Part shown: positions 1 to 7,428 of the stretch, piece by piece
Position numbering within the stretch: the first letter of the stretch is position 1
Layout: each line of letters opens with the position of its first letter
Assembly: GCA_964613235.1 (NCBI GenBank)
Contig: CAZTGM010000061.1
Span: 1-9,196, forward strand
Source: J005 sp964613235
GTDB taxonomy: Bacteria > Pseudomonadota > Zetaproteobacteria > Mariprofundales > Mariprofundaceae
Length of the DNA: 9,196 nt
Direction: 5' to 3'
The notes under the pieces: generated by a model
Seen by the model: the letters and a program-made list of their open reading frames with translations, nothing else
Database searches by the model: none
Told to the model about the DNA's origin: nothing
Program-made: the position numbers and the translations under genes

Positions 1-87
1 TATGTATGGAAGGGCGGGGTTATACCGTAAAATAATAAACTACAGCTGCCTGACGGTACCTGTTCCGCTGATGAGGCGTTCCTTTTC
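1..87. other. Sequence downstream of trpD, no gene recognised
   Basis: This is the short stretch after the trpD stop codon, up to the window edge. Read on the minus strand it contains no ATG, GTG or TTG, so a following trp gene such as trpC would have to start beyond the window. There is a loose inverted repeat (TACCGT at 23-28, ACGGTA at 53-58) with a 24-base loop. It has no T-tract and is not a convincing terminator. Confidence 0.5.
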
Positions 88-1122
88 TCAGCTCGAAGTT
101 ACCTGATTCGTAAAGGCGATCAGTGCATCCAGTGTCTGTTGTACCTTTCCTGAATCGATTGCCCGAGCGGCCATGGTAATGCCATCGCCGATGCCATTCA
201 CCCGGCCTGCTACCCACAGGGCGGCCGCAGCATTGATGAGTACGATATCGCGACCTGCACCTGTTTGACCCGCAAAAATATGTTTCAGGATGTCGGCATT
301 GGTGGCGGCATCATCGCCTGCCAGTGCTGCAGGCACAGCATAGGGCATGCCGAAGGCCGCCGGGTCGATTTCGAAACGGATTGGTTCGCGTTCCTTTTCA
401 ACCAGCATTGCATCGGTGATCGTTGTCGTGGTGATTTCATCCAGTCCGTCGCGACCATGTACGATGAGTGCGCGTGTGCAATCCAGTTGCTGTAGTGCAT
501 GGGCCATGAGTTCAAGTTTGTCTGCGGCGAAGACGCCCAGTACCTGATATTCGGCCCCAGCCGGATTGGTCAGGGGCCCCAGCAGATTGAAAACCGTGCG
601 GATGCCCAGTTCGCGACGTACCGGGCCGGCATGTTTCATGGCCGGATGCAGCACCTGCGCAAACAGAAAACCGATACCAACCTCATCGATGCATCTGGCC
701 ACCTGTTCAGGTGGAATGTCCAGGTTCACACCGAGTGCTTCCAGCACATCGGCAGCGCCTGATTTCGATGACATGGCACGATTGCCATGCTTGGCTACGG
801 GTATGCCACAGGCAGCCACCACGAGAGAGACGGCTGTGGAGATGTTGAAGGTTTTGGCGCCATCGCCGCCGGTGCCGCAGGTATCAATGAGCCCTGTACT
901 GGCGGGCCTGATGTGTGTAGCGGCCGCGCGCATGGCACGTGCAGCGCCTGCAATGATATCGGCATTTTCACCGCGGATGGACAAGCCCATGAGAATGGCG
1001 GCGATTTGCGCCGGCGTGGCTTCGCCCTGCATGATGGATGTGAATATTTGCTCGCTATGCGCTGCATTGGGCATGTTGCCTGTCTGCAGATTCCGAATGG
1101 CCTGACGGATGATATCGATCAT
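88..1122 (-). CDS. trpD: Anthranilate phosphoribosyltransferase TrpD
   Basis: This is the second enzyme of tryptophan synthesis, which transfers phosphoribose from PRPP to anthranilate in the cytoplasm. The 344 residues match the usual family length. The small N-terminal helical domain covers about residues 1-70. The PRPP-binding glycine loop GTGGD is at residues 83-87, preceded by DTC, and is followed by the conserved KHGNRAMSSKSG segment at 111-122. The frame stays open upstream to 1263. The start chosen is the ATG at 1122 because the residues from MIDIIRQAI onward align with the family and because this ATG overlaps the trpG stop codon as ATGA, the same junction as between trpE and trpG. 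Its own ribosome binding site is weak (GGGA about 7 bases upstream), so translation is probably coupled to trpG. The identification is secure. Confidence 0.96.
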   Translation of the reverse strand: MIDIIRQAIRNLQTGNMPNAAHSEQIFTSIMQGEATPAQIAAILMGLSIRGENADIIAGAARAMRAAATHIRPASTGLIDTCGTGGDGAKTFNISTAVSLVVAACGIPVAKHGNRAMSSKSGAADVLEALGVNLDIPPEQVARCIDEVGIGFLFAQVLHPAMKHAGPVRRELGIRTVFNLLGPLTNPAGAEYQVLGVFAADKLELMAHALQQLDCTRALIVHGRDGLDEITTTTITDAMLVEKEREPIRFEIDPAAFGMPYAVPAALAGDDAATNADILKHIFAGQTGAGRDIVLINAAAALWVAGRVNGIGDGITMAARAIDSGKVQQTLDALIAFTNQVTSS

Positions 1123-1694
1123 GACTGTTTCCCGCTGACAGCCAGGAAGTTTTTCAGCATTGCATGGCCATGTTCGGTCAGGATGGACTCCGGATGGAAC
1201 TGCACGCCGAATGTCGGATGTTCGCGGTGACGCAGGCCCATGAGCTCGTTCTCTGTCGTCCATGCCGTGCGAATCAGGCAGTCAGGCAGGGGTTCAGGTA
1301 CGATCAGCGAATGATAGCGCGTGGCCGTAAACGGCGACGGGAGCCTCGCGAACACGCCCTGACCATCATGATGGATCGGGCTGGTTTTGCCGTGCATCAG
1401 GCGCGGTGCGCGAATGACACGTCCGCCGAACACTTCGGCAATGGACTGATGACCGAGGCAGACGCCGAGGATCGGAATGTCACCGGAGAAACGGCGGATG
1501 ACGTCCATGGATATACCCGCCTCATGTGGTGTGCAGGGGCCCGGCGAGATCAGGATATGGTCGGGGCGCATGGTGGCGATCTCGTCCGGCGTGATCTTAT
1601 CGTTGCGGTATACACGCGGGGTTTCGCCCAGTTCGCCCAAGTATTGCACCAGATTGAAGGTGAATGAGTCGTAGTTGTCGATGACCAGAATCAT
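1119..1694 (-). CDS. trpG: Anthranilate synthase component II (glutamine amidotransferase) TrpG
   Basis: This is the glutaminase subunit of anthranilate synthase. It releases ammonia from glutamine and passes it to TrpE. The 191-residue protein is a complete class I amidotransferase. It opens with the family's MILVIDNYDSFTFNLVQYL-type start. The oxyanion segment SPGPCTP is at about residues 50-56, the nucleophile is Cys79 in GVCLGHQ, and the other triad members are His167 and Glu169 in FHPES. There is no fused TrpD domain, unlike enterobacterial TrpGD. The ATG overlaps the trpE stop by ATGA and has GGAG 7 bases upstream (plus-strand CTCC at 1702-1705). The stop codon overlaps the trpD ATG in the same way. 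A pabA-type role in folate synthesis is also possible, since some bacteria share one amidotransferase, but the operon position supports trpG. Confidence 0.95.
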   Translation of the reverse strand: MILVIDNYDSFTFNLVQYLGELGETPRVYRNDKITPDEIATMRPDHILISPGPCTPHEAGISMDVIRRFSGDIPILGVCLGHQSIAEVFGGRVIRAPRLMHGKTSPIHHDGQGVFARLPSPFTATRYHSLIVPEPLPDCLIRTAWTTENELMGLRHREHPTFGVQFHPESILTEHGHAMLKNFLAVSGKQS

Positions 1695-3136
1695 GCGTTT
1701 TCTCCGTCACGATGCTGCAGCTCGGCCAGTGCCACGGCGCGGAACATGGCCGTAGCCTTGTTGACGCATTCGCGATGTTCATTGGCCGGTACCGAATCGG
1801 CGACAATGCCTGCACCGGCCTGAATATGCACCATATTGTTATGAATGACGGCTGTGCGGATGGCAATCGCTGTATCCATGCGTTCGCCACCGAAAGCGAT
1901 ATAGCCGACCGTGCCGGCGTAGGGCCCACGTGCCACGGGCTCCAGCTCATGGATGATTTCCATGGCTCGCACCTTGGGGGCGCCGGATACGGTGCCGGCC
2001 GGGAATGAGGCAGCCAGAAGGTCGATGCAATCGGTGTCGGAGCGCAAGGTGCCTTCCGCCTGCGATACGATATGCATGACGTGCGAATAGCGTTCGATGG
2101 TCATGGATTCGGACAGATGCACGGAACCGTATTCGCAGACGCGACCAAGATCGTTGCGGCCAAGGTCAACAAGCATGACATGTTCGGCCAGTTCCTTTTC
2201 ATCGGCCAGCAAATCTTTCTCCAGCGCCAGATCTTCTGCCGGCGTTTTGCCACGTGGTCGTGTGCCGGCAATGGGGCGCAGCACAGCATGTCGCCCCTCC
2301 TTGCGCACAAGGATTTCCGGCGAGGAGCCAACCAGAATCGTGTCGCCGATATGCAGATAAAATAGATAGGGCGAGGGATTGATATGACGCACGGCACGAT
2401 ATATATCAAAGGGGGCACAGGCCAGTTCGCGACTGAAGCGCTGCGACAATACAACCTGAAAAATATCGCCGGCGAGGATATATTCCCGAGCCTTGGTTAC
2501 GGCAGTCTCAAAGTCTTCCCGTGCTGTGACGGCTGTGGGTGGCGAGACGTCACTGTAATTGACATCCAGTTTCAGTGCGCTGGCCATCTCGCCTTCGTAA
2601 AGACTGGCTTCCATACGGTCGAGAATCTCTTCAGCTTCCTCTTCGGCCTCGGCAGCAAGGCGTACGCAGCAGGTCAGTGTGCCTTTCAGGTTGTCAAAGA
2701 TCATGAAACGATCGACCAGCAGAAAGGCCGATTCCGGCGCCTGTACCGGATCGGGCAGGTCATCGGGGATGTCCTCGAAGCAGGACACCAGTTGATAGCC
2801 GAAATAGCCGACGGCACCGCCGGTGAACGGCAGATCATCATCCTGCAGCAGTGGCTGCTCGATAACCTGTTCGCGCAGCCATTGCAACACATCCACATTG
2901 CCTGTTTCCTCACGACCATCGCGATGGCGTATATGTGTACTGTCTTTGCTGAAGGTCGCCGTGCAGGCCGGGCTGATGCCGAGGATGCTGTAACGCCCCC
3001 ATTGTTCACCGCCTTCGGCCGATTCAAACAGAAAACAGTCGCCACGATGAGTCAGGCGCGAGAATACGCCGGGTGCAGTCAGGCAGTCGGCAGACAATGT
3101 GCGACGGAACAGGCGCAAGTTTTTTTGCATCATCAT
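1691..3136 (-). CDS. trpE: Anthranilate synthase component I TrpE
   Basis: TrpE converts chorismate and ammonia to anthranilate, the committed step of tryptophan synthesis. The 481-residue protein has the N-terminal component I domain (about 1-190), followed by the chorismate-binding domain (about 207-465). Visible landmarks are PIAGTRPRG at 288-296, the DEKELAEHVML/VDLGRND block at 312-329, FPAGTVSGAPK at 378-388 and GAGIVADS at 441-448. The feedback-inhibition elements that bind tryptophan are present: an LLES-like FLFES at 35-39 and NPSPYLFY at 253-260. The enzyme is therefore expected to be inhibited by tryptophan. Three ATG codons stand in tandem. The first (3136) is chosen because GGAG (CTCC at 3146-3149 on the plus strand) lies 9 bases upstream of it. 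It is the first gene of the trpEGD operon. No leader peptide with tandem Trp codons was found. Confidence 0.96.
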   Translation of the reverse strand: MMMQKNLRLFRRTLSADCLTAPGVFSRLTHRGDCFLFESAEGGEQWGRYSILGISPACTATFSKDSTHIRHRDGREETGNVDVLQWLREQVIEQPLLQDDDLPFTGGAVGYFGYQLVSCFEDIPDDLPDPVQAPESAFLLVDRFMIFDNLKGTLTCCVRLAAEAEEEAEEILDRMEASLYEGEMASALKLDVNYSDVSPPTAVTAREDFETAVTKAREYILAGDIFQVVLSQRFSRELACAPFDIYRAVRHINPSPYLFYLHIGDTILVGSSPEILVRKEGRHAVLRPIAGTRPRGKTPAEDLALEKDLLADEKELAEHVMLVDLGRNDLGRVCEYGSVHLSESMTIERYSHVMHIVSQAEGTLRSDTDCIDLLAASFPAGTVSGAPKVRAMEIIHELEPVARGPYAGTVGYIAFGGERMDTAIAIRTAVIHNNMVHIQAGAGIVADSVPANEHRECVNKATAMFRAVALAELQHRDGENA

Positions 3137-3137
3137 G

Positions 3138-3173
3138 TTGACAAGCTCCGGTCGCTGTGGCGAAATGCGCGCC
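3138..3173 (+). promoter_or_regulatory. Candidate sigma-70 promoter of the tRNA-Ala gene
   Basis: A perfect -35 hexamer TTGACA lies at 3138-3143. After a 17-base spacer comes a weak -10 candidate, CGAAAT, at 3161-3166. It is followed at once by a GC-rich discriminator (GCGCGCCC), as is common at stringently controlled stable-RNA promoters. Transcription would start near 3173, about 17 bases before the tRNA. The -35 box lies one base away from the trpE start codon, which is on the opposite strand. The position and the -35 are seen directly; the -10 is the weak part of the call. Confidence 0.5.
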
Positions 3174-3189
3174 CTTCCGCAAGGAGTGT

Positions 3190-3265
<76 letters not shown>

Positions 3266-3273
3266 TCTTTCAT

Positions 3274-3306
3274 AAGGGCCCGGTTTGCCGGGCCTTTATC
3301 TTTTTC
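3274..3306 (+). terminator. Rho-independent terminator of tRNA-Ala
   Basis: The stem GGCCCGG (3277-3283) pairs perfectly with CCGGGCC (3288-3294) around a 4-base TTTG loop. The stem is extended by a G-T pair and two A-T pairs, and is followed by a T-rich run (CTTTTTC at 3300-3306). It starts 8 bases after the tRNA 3' end, so the transcript is a single tRNA. Confidence 0.85.
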
Positions 3307-3437
3307 TGCAGAGCCAACCATCACCGCAGGCAGGCTGCGATAACCCGCAGAAATAAGGGTAATTGAGCATAAACGTTTCATTGCGCGGAACGCTACATTT
3401 TCTCGGTTTGGCGGGCTATACGAATTTTATGCCAAAA
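3307..3437. other. Spacer between tRNA terminator and ubiD terminator
   Basis: No gene is recognised here. On the minus strand it lies downstream of ubiD and upstream of the tRNA and trpE, so it is one place where a trpE promoter could sit, but I saw no convincing -35/-10 pair. A small hairpin (CTGCG at 3335-3339 with CGCAG at 3346-3350) is present without a T-tract. The only long frame crossing it runs antisense through the tRNA and is rejected. Confidence 0.5.
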
Positions 3438-3464
3438 GGGAAGATGCTCAGCTGACATCTTCCC
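3434..3464 (-). terminator. Probable terminator at the end of ubiD
   Basis: On the minus strand, GGGAAGATG (3464-3456) pairs perfectly over 9 bases with CATCTTCCC (3446-3438). The loop is 9 bases and the stem is followed by TTTT. The ubiD stop codon (3448-3450) lies inside the loop, so the last four sense codons form the upstream arm. The T-run is short, so termination efficiency is uncertain. It would separate the STAS-ubiD unit from trpE downstream. Confidence 0.6.
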
Positions 3465-4920
3465 CCATAATTTCATCCCACATGGCATCGATACGCTGTT
3501 TGACAGCGGCATCCATCTCGATGGGGCGGCCCCATTCGCGATCGGTTTCACCCGGCCATTTGTTGGTGGCATCGATGCCGACCTTGGAGCCAAGGCCTGC
3601 TACCGGCGAGGCAAAATCGAGATAATCGATGGGAGTGCGCTCAACCATGGTAAAATCGCGCGCCGGATCGCAGCGCGTGGATATGGCCCAGATAACTTCC
3701 TTCCAGTCGCGGCAATCGACATCGGCATCGACAACGATGATAAATTTTGTGTACATAAACTGGCGCAAGTATGACCAGACCCCGAACATGACGCGCTTGG
3801 CATGGCCGGCATAGCCCTTGTTGATCGAAACGATGGCCACGCGATAGGAACAGCCTTCCATGGGCAGATAGAAGTCGACAATTTCCGGAAACTGCTTCTG
3901 CAGGATCGGCACGAACACCTCGTTGAATGCCAGGCCCAGCACGGCCGGCTCATCCGGTGGTTTGCCGGTATGCGTGGAATGATAAATGGCGTCCGAACGC
4001 ATGCACATGCGTTCCACGGTAAACACCGGGAAGCGTTCTATTTCATTATAATATCCGGTGTGGTCACCATAAGGTCCTTCATCGGCATATTCATCCAGTG
4101 ATACGTAGCCTTCCAGCACAATCTCGGCACTGGCCGGCACCTGCAGCGGAATCGATGTGCAGTCACTGAGTACGGTGCGCTCGCCGCGCAGCAGGCCGGC
4201 AAACTGGTATTCGGACAGTGTATCCGGAATGGGCGTGACGGCGGCCAGGATCGTTGCCGGATCGGCGCCGATGACCACGGCGCAGGGAAAACTTTCCATG
4301 CCTGCGACTTTCGCTTCGCGATGATCCTGAGCTCCGCCGCGGTGTTTCAGCCAGCGCATGATCAGTTTGTTCTTGCCGATCAGTTGTTGACGGTAGATGC
4401 CTATGTTCTGGCGCGATTTGTTAGGCCCTTTGGTGATGACCAGGCCCCAGGTAATCAGCGGGGCAGCATCACCCGGCCAGCAGCGCTGGATCGGCAGCAG
4501 ATTCAGATCGACATCATCGCCGCTGAGGATGCGTTCTTTCCAGGCCGCCTTGCCGGTCGTTTTCGGGTGCATGTCCAGCACTTTGCGCAGCACCGGAAAT
4601 TTTTCCCACAGGTCTTTCAGGCCCCTGGGAGGCTCGGGTTCTTTCAGATAGGCCAGTAATTCACCAATGCTGCGTAACTCGGCAGCCGATTCGCGACCCA
4701 TGCCCAGCGCAATGCGCTCGGATGTGCCGAACAGATTGGTCAGCACCGGCATATCCGAATCTTTGACATTTTCAAACAATAACGCAGGCCCTCCTGCACG
4801 CAGTACACGATCGGAAATTTCGGTTATTTCCAGATCCGTGCTGACAGGAACGGTGATACGTCGCAACAGGTCTTTGTCTTCCAGCGCACGGATGAATGCA
4901 CGCATATCCGCATAGCTCAT
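3448..4920 (-). CDS. ubiD: UbiD-family prenylated-FMN decarboxylase
   Basis: UbiD decarboxylates 3-octaprenyl-4-hydroxybenzoate in ubiquinone synthesis, using prenylated FMN made by UbiX. The 490-residue length is close to E. coli UbiD (497). Conserved cofactor and metal positions are present: Asn172 in QNIGIYR, the prenyl-FMN contacts IYR 175-177, RWL 189-191 and RG 194-195, and Glu237 in SEYQFAG. The catalytic stretch EGPYGDHTGYYN is at 281-292, with Asp286 as the expected acid. The C-terminus carries VGIDATNKWPGE, typical of the ubiquinone-type subfamily rather than ferulate-type members. The ATG overlaps the stop of the upstream STAS gene (ATGA), and GGAGG lies 7 bases upstream within that gene. 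No ubiX is in the window. A related aromatic-acid decarboxylase role cannot be fully excluded. Confidence 0.94.
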   Translation of the reverse strand: MSYADMRAFIRALEDKDLLRRITVPVSTDLEITEISDRVLRAGGPALLFENVKDSDMPVLTNLFGTSERIALGMGRESAAELRSIGELLAYLKEPEPPRGLKDLWEKFPVLRKVLDMHPKTTGKAAWKERILSGDDVDLNLLPIQRCWPGDAAPLITWGLVITKGPNKSRQNIGIYRQQLIGKNKLIMRWLKHRGGAQDHREAKVAGMESFPCAVVIGADPATILAAVTPIPDTLSEYQFAGLLRGERTVLSDCTSIPLQVPASAEIVLEGYVSLDEYADEGPYGDHTGYYNEIERFPVFTVERMCMRSDAIYHSTHTGKPPDEPAVLGLAFNEVFVPILQKQFPEIVDFYLPMEGCSYRVAIVSINKGYAGHAKRVMFGVWSYLRQFMYTKFIIVVDADVDCRDWKEVIWAISTRCDPARDFTMVERTPIDYLDFASPVAGLGSKVGIDATNKWPGETDREWGRPIEMDAAVKQRIDAMWDEIMGEDVS

Positions 4921-5249
4921 GCCGCGACCTCCGCAGGTGTATGCTCATCAATATCGAAGACGCTATCCAGACGATACAGCTTCAGCATGTCCTGCGTTTC
5001 CTTGCCCAGATGAAGCAACTGGAAACGTCCGCCGGTGCGTTGCGCCCAGGCCACACCTTCCAGCAATGTTGCCGCACCGGAGGCATCGACACGTTTCCAG
5101 GCAAGATCGACGCAGATATGCCTGATATCCTGTTTGAACAGTTGTTGCAGAGCATCGCGCAATTGCGGTGAGGTATGATGTGTGACATCACCGGACACGG
5201 CGAGACTGGTGGTGTGCGCAGTCTGCGAAACATTAACTGAAAAACTCAT
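4917..5249 (-). CDS. STAS-domain protein (anti-sigma factor antagonist-like)
   Basis: This is a 110-residue single-domain protein. The pattern is that of STAS (SpoIIAA/RsbV-like) proteins: an N-terminal beta strand, then a helix (SPQLRDALQQLF, about 27-38), then a strand (IRHICVDLA) leading into the VDASGAATLLEG loop at about 54-65. An alternating strand and helix follow (GGRFQLLHLGKETQDMLKLYRL). In partner-switching systems the loop after Asp is phosphorylated by an anti-sigma kinase. Here it reads Asp55-Ala56-Ser57-Gly58, so a Ser is in the loop but the residue directly after Asp is Ala. Whether it is phosphorylated is unclear. No kinase or phosphatase partner is in the window. The start is the ATG with GGAG 6 bases upstream. 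It overlaps ubiD by ATGA and is its likely operon mate. MlaB-type and chemotaxis-type STAS roles are alternatives. Confidence 0.85.
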   Translation of the reverse strand: MSFSVNVSQTAHTTSLAVSGDVTHHTSPQLRDALQQLFKQDIRHICVDLAWKRVDASGAATLLEGVAWAQRTGGRFQLLHLGKETQDMLKLYRLDSVFDIDEHTPAEVAA

Positions 5250-5426
5250 GAAACTCTCCGGGCCGATCTTGGCAGGCTCAAGCTTAACCCGGTTTTTTCA
5301 TCAGGGCACCTGTCAGTTTTGTGATTCCGGGCCATGCAGTGGCTCTTCTTGCACCATCCACAGGGCTTGGGTAGCGTCCCGCTTCCGTAAAAAAAAAACG
5401 GCTTTTTCAACCATTCGGGGGCTATT
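5250..5426. other. Divergent intergenic region between the STAS gene and ppiD
   Basis: This 177-base stretch must hold the start signals for the minus-strand STAS-ubiD unit and the plus-strand ppiD gene. No strong -35/-10 pair stands out on either strand. The most visible element is a run of ten A at 5389-5398 flanked by CCGT and CGG, 28 bases before the ppiD start. It could be a flexible or slippage-prone tract, but no function can be shown. Confidence 0.5.
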
Positions 5427-7337
5427 ATGCTGGAAAGCATGCGTAATCATGCGCAATCTTGGATTGCCAAAGTTATTCTCGGGGGCGTTGCCCTGTCTTT
5501 TGTATTATGGGGCGTCGGAGATTATTTTCTTGGCGGACAGGTACAGCCGGTAGCCGAAGTCGATGGTTCACCCATAGGCCAAACCGAATTTGTACAGGCC
5601 TATGAACGTCAGCTGAATAATTATCGTCGCATGCTCGGAAGCAATTTTTCCAAGGAACTGGTTCGTTCCATGGGGCTGAAAGACAATACCCTGCAAACGA
5701 TGATCAATCGCCGCCTGATGCTCGATGAGGCGAACAAACTGGGACTGACAGCGCCAGAATCGATGGTGATCGCCAGTGTGCGTCAGGAAGCCGCGTTCCA
5801 GTCGGCAGGAAATTTTGATCCGCAACGCTATCGCATCCTGACCCGCAATATGGGTTATGCGACCCCACAGGATTACGAACAGGATCTGAAAGTGAATCTG
5901 CTTATCGATATGTTGCAGAAGTCCATTGTTGATTCAGCGCGCGTCAGCGAGCAGGAAGTGCGTGAACAATATGAACGGGATTTTGAACAGCGTGTTCTGG
6001 CTGCTGTAGTGGTGGACCCGGCATCGCTGGAAAAGGATATTACCATTGATCATGACAAGGCCCTGGCATGGTACGAGGCACACAAGGATCAGTATATGTC
6101 GCCATTGCGGGTACGTCTGAAGCTGGTGGATATTGATCCGCTGGATATGGCGAAGGACCTGGCGATCAGCAAGACGGATCTGGACAGGGCCTATGAAGAG
6201 CGCTTGCAGCAGTATACAAAACCGGAACAGCGTCATGCCCGCCATATTCTCATTAAAGTAGCTGCAGATGCTTCGCAGGGCGCACGCAAGGCGGCGCGTG
6301 AAAAGATTGAGGCGGCATTGAAGCGCGTACGATCGGGCGAGGATTTTGCCAAAGTGGCGAAAGAAGTCTCGGAAGATAATTCAGCCAAACAGGGAGGTGA
6401 TCTTGGCTGGTTTGCGCAAGGTGCGATGGTGCCGCAATTTGATGCGCAGGTATTTAGTATGCAATCGGGCGAGATCAGCGATGTGGTGGAAACGCAGTTT
6501 GGTTTCCATATCATCAGGCTGGAAGGCGTGAAGCCGCAGGAAGTGTTGCCGCTGGAGCAAGTGAAACCGGAACTGGAGGCGGAAATTCGTCGCCAGATGG
6601 GAGCTGATGAAGCCTATCAGCTTTCGCAGGATCTGGATGATGCGCTGGGTATGGAGGATTCCCTGCAGGCGGCAGCCGAATCCGTTGGCTTGAAAGTTCG
6701 CGAGATCGGTCCGATCAGTCGCAATGAGGCATTTGCCGAGAAGGCATTGTCTGACCCTGCCATCCGCAATCAGGTATTTTCCGCCAAGCCGGAGGATCCG
6801 GTTGAAATTCACGAAACGCAAGATGGGCATTTTATTGCATTTGAAATTGTTGAGCGTATCCAGCCGCAGGTGCTGTCGTTCGATAAGGTGGCCAAGCGTG
6901 CAACTGACGATGCACGCAAGTCGGTGGCTCAGAGCAAGGCGCGTGAATTGGCTGAAAACATGCTGAAGGCAGCTAAAGGCAAGACGGCGGATGAACTGGC
7001 ACAGCAGTTTTCCCGCCCCAAGTTTATTTCCAAGCCGTTGCGTGCCAATGGCTCCGGTGATCAGGCGCCATGGCTGACCCGCTCGGTTCTTGGTGCCGCT
7101 TTCAGGACGTCCAAAGGACAGTGGTTAACAACCGTACAGCAGGTGCCGGAAGGCCTGGCTGTTGTGCAGGTACAGGATGTGATTCCTGCCTCTGAAGAGG
7201 AATTCCAAAAACAGCAGGACAGTATTCGTCAGCAAGTGAAGAAGAGTAAAGGTGCCGTGCGCTTTGCCCGCTGGATGGCTTCGGTGCGTGAACAGCACGA
7301 GATTGTTATTCATCCGGAAGTCATCGAACGCTTCTGA
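5427..7337 (+). CDS. ppiD: PpiD-like membrane-anchored periplasmic chaperone/peptidyl-prolyl isomerase
   Basis: PpiD is an inner-membrane-anchored periplasmic folding factor that acts near the Sec translocon on emerging outer-membrane and periplasmic proteins. The 636-residue length fits (E. coli PpiD 623). A short cytoplasmic N-terminus is followed by one transmembrane segment at about 12-35 and no cleavage site. A SurA-like N-terminal chaperone domain then runs from about 40 to 190. The parvulin domain is at about 268-367, with ARHILIK (271-277), GGDLGWFA (323-330) and FGFHIIRLE (358-366). These are the positions conserved in catalytically active parvulins, so isomerase activity is possible although E. 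coli PpiD's own domain is largely inactive. A long helical C-terminal chaperone region follows. The ATG is preceded by GGGGG, and an in-frame stop lies 37 bases upstream (5388-5390), which rules out a longer form. It is a single-gene unit with its own terminator. Confidence 0.9.
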   Translation: MLESMRNHAQSWIAKVILGGVALSFVLWGVGDYFLGGQVQPVAEVDGSPIGQTEFVQAYERQLNNYRRMLGSNFSKELVRSMGLKDNTLQTMINRRLMLDEANKLGLTAPESMVIASVRQEAAFQSAGNFDPQRYRILTRNMGYATPQDYEQDLKVNLLIDMLQKSIVDSARVSEQEVREQYERDFEQRVLAAVVVDPASLEKDITIDHDKALAWYEAHKDQYMSPLRVRLKLVDIDPLDMAKDLAISKTDLDRAYEERLQQYTKPEQRHARHILIKVAADASQGARKAAREKIEAALKRVRSGEDFAKVAKEVSEDNSAKQGGDLGWFAQGAMVPQFDAQVFSMQSGEISDVVETQFGFHIIRLEGVKPQEVLPLEQVKPELEAEIRRQMGADEAYQLSQDLDDALGMEDSLQAAAESVGLKVREIGPISRNEAFAEKALSDPAIRNQVFSAKPEDPVEIHETQDGHFIAFEIVERIQPQVLSFDKVAKRATDDARKSVAQSKARELAENMLKAAKGKTADELAQQFSRPKFISKPLRANGSGDQAPWLTRSVLGAAFRTSKGQWLTTVQQVPEGLAVVQVQDVIPASEEEFQKQQDSIRQQVKKSKGAVRFARWMASVREQHEIVIHPEVIERF

Positions 7338-7358
7338 TCGGTTTCCGTCTATCGCATG

Positions 7359-7391
7359 AACACCCGCTCATCGTAGCGGGTGTTTTTGTTT
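7359..7391 (+). terminator. Rho-independent terminator of ppiD
   Basis: A perfect 9-base-pair stem, ACACCCGCT (7360-7368) with AGCGGGTGT (7375-7383), has a 6-base loop and is followed by TTTTGTTTT. It begins 22 bases after the ppiD stop. It insulates the riboswitch-controlled receptor gene from ppiD. Confidence 0.9.
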
Positions 7392-7394
7392 TAC

Positions 7395-7422
7395 TTGTCT
7401 GCAGCCATCCAATCCATAGGCT
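7395..7422 (+). promoter_or_regulatory. Weak candidate promoter for the riboswitch-btuB transcript
   Basis: TTGTCT (7395-7400) and TAGGCT (7417-7422) are separated by 16 bases. Each resembles the sigma-70 hexamers only partly. Initiation about 7 bases on would fall at 7429, exactly where the first pairing arm of the riboswitch begins, and this positional fit is the main support. Confidence 0.3.
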
Positions 7423-7428
7423 TCGCGC

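Noticed and set aside
566..1105. 179-codon plus-strand frame opposite trpD
   Set aside because: It is a shadow of trpD on the other strand. The residue composition (rich in Met, Arg, Ala, Ser) is typical of an antisense frame and no domain is visible.
1123..1263. Longer trpD with an N-terminal extension starting at 1263
   Set aside because: The extension overlaps the end of trpG in another frame and has no TrpD homology. The ATG at 1122 gives the family N-terminus and an ATGA overlap matching the trpE/trpG junction.
5385..5407. CCGT-A10-CGG followed by CTTTTTC as a terminator
   Set aside because: Only four base pairs could form around an A loop, and there is no gene upstream on the plus strand to terminate.
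5246..5440. 64-codon minus-strand frame over the STAS/ppiD intergenic region
   Set aside because: It would start inside ppiD, overlaps the STAS start, reads through the poly-A tract as a Phe run and shows no domain.
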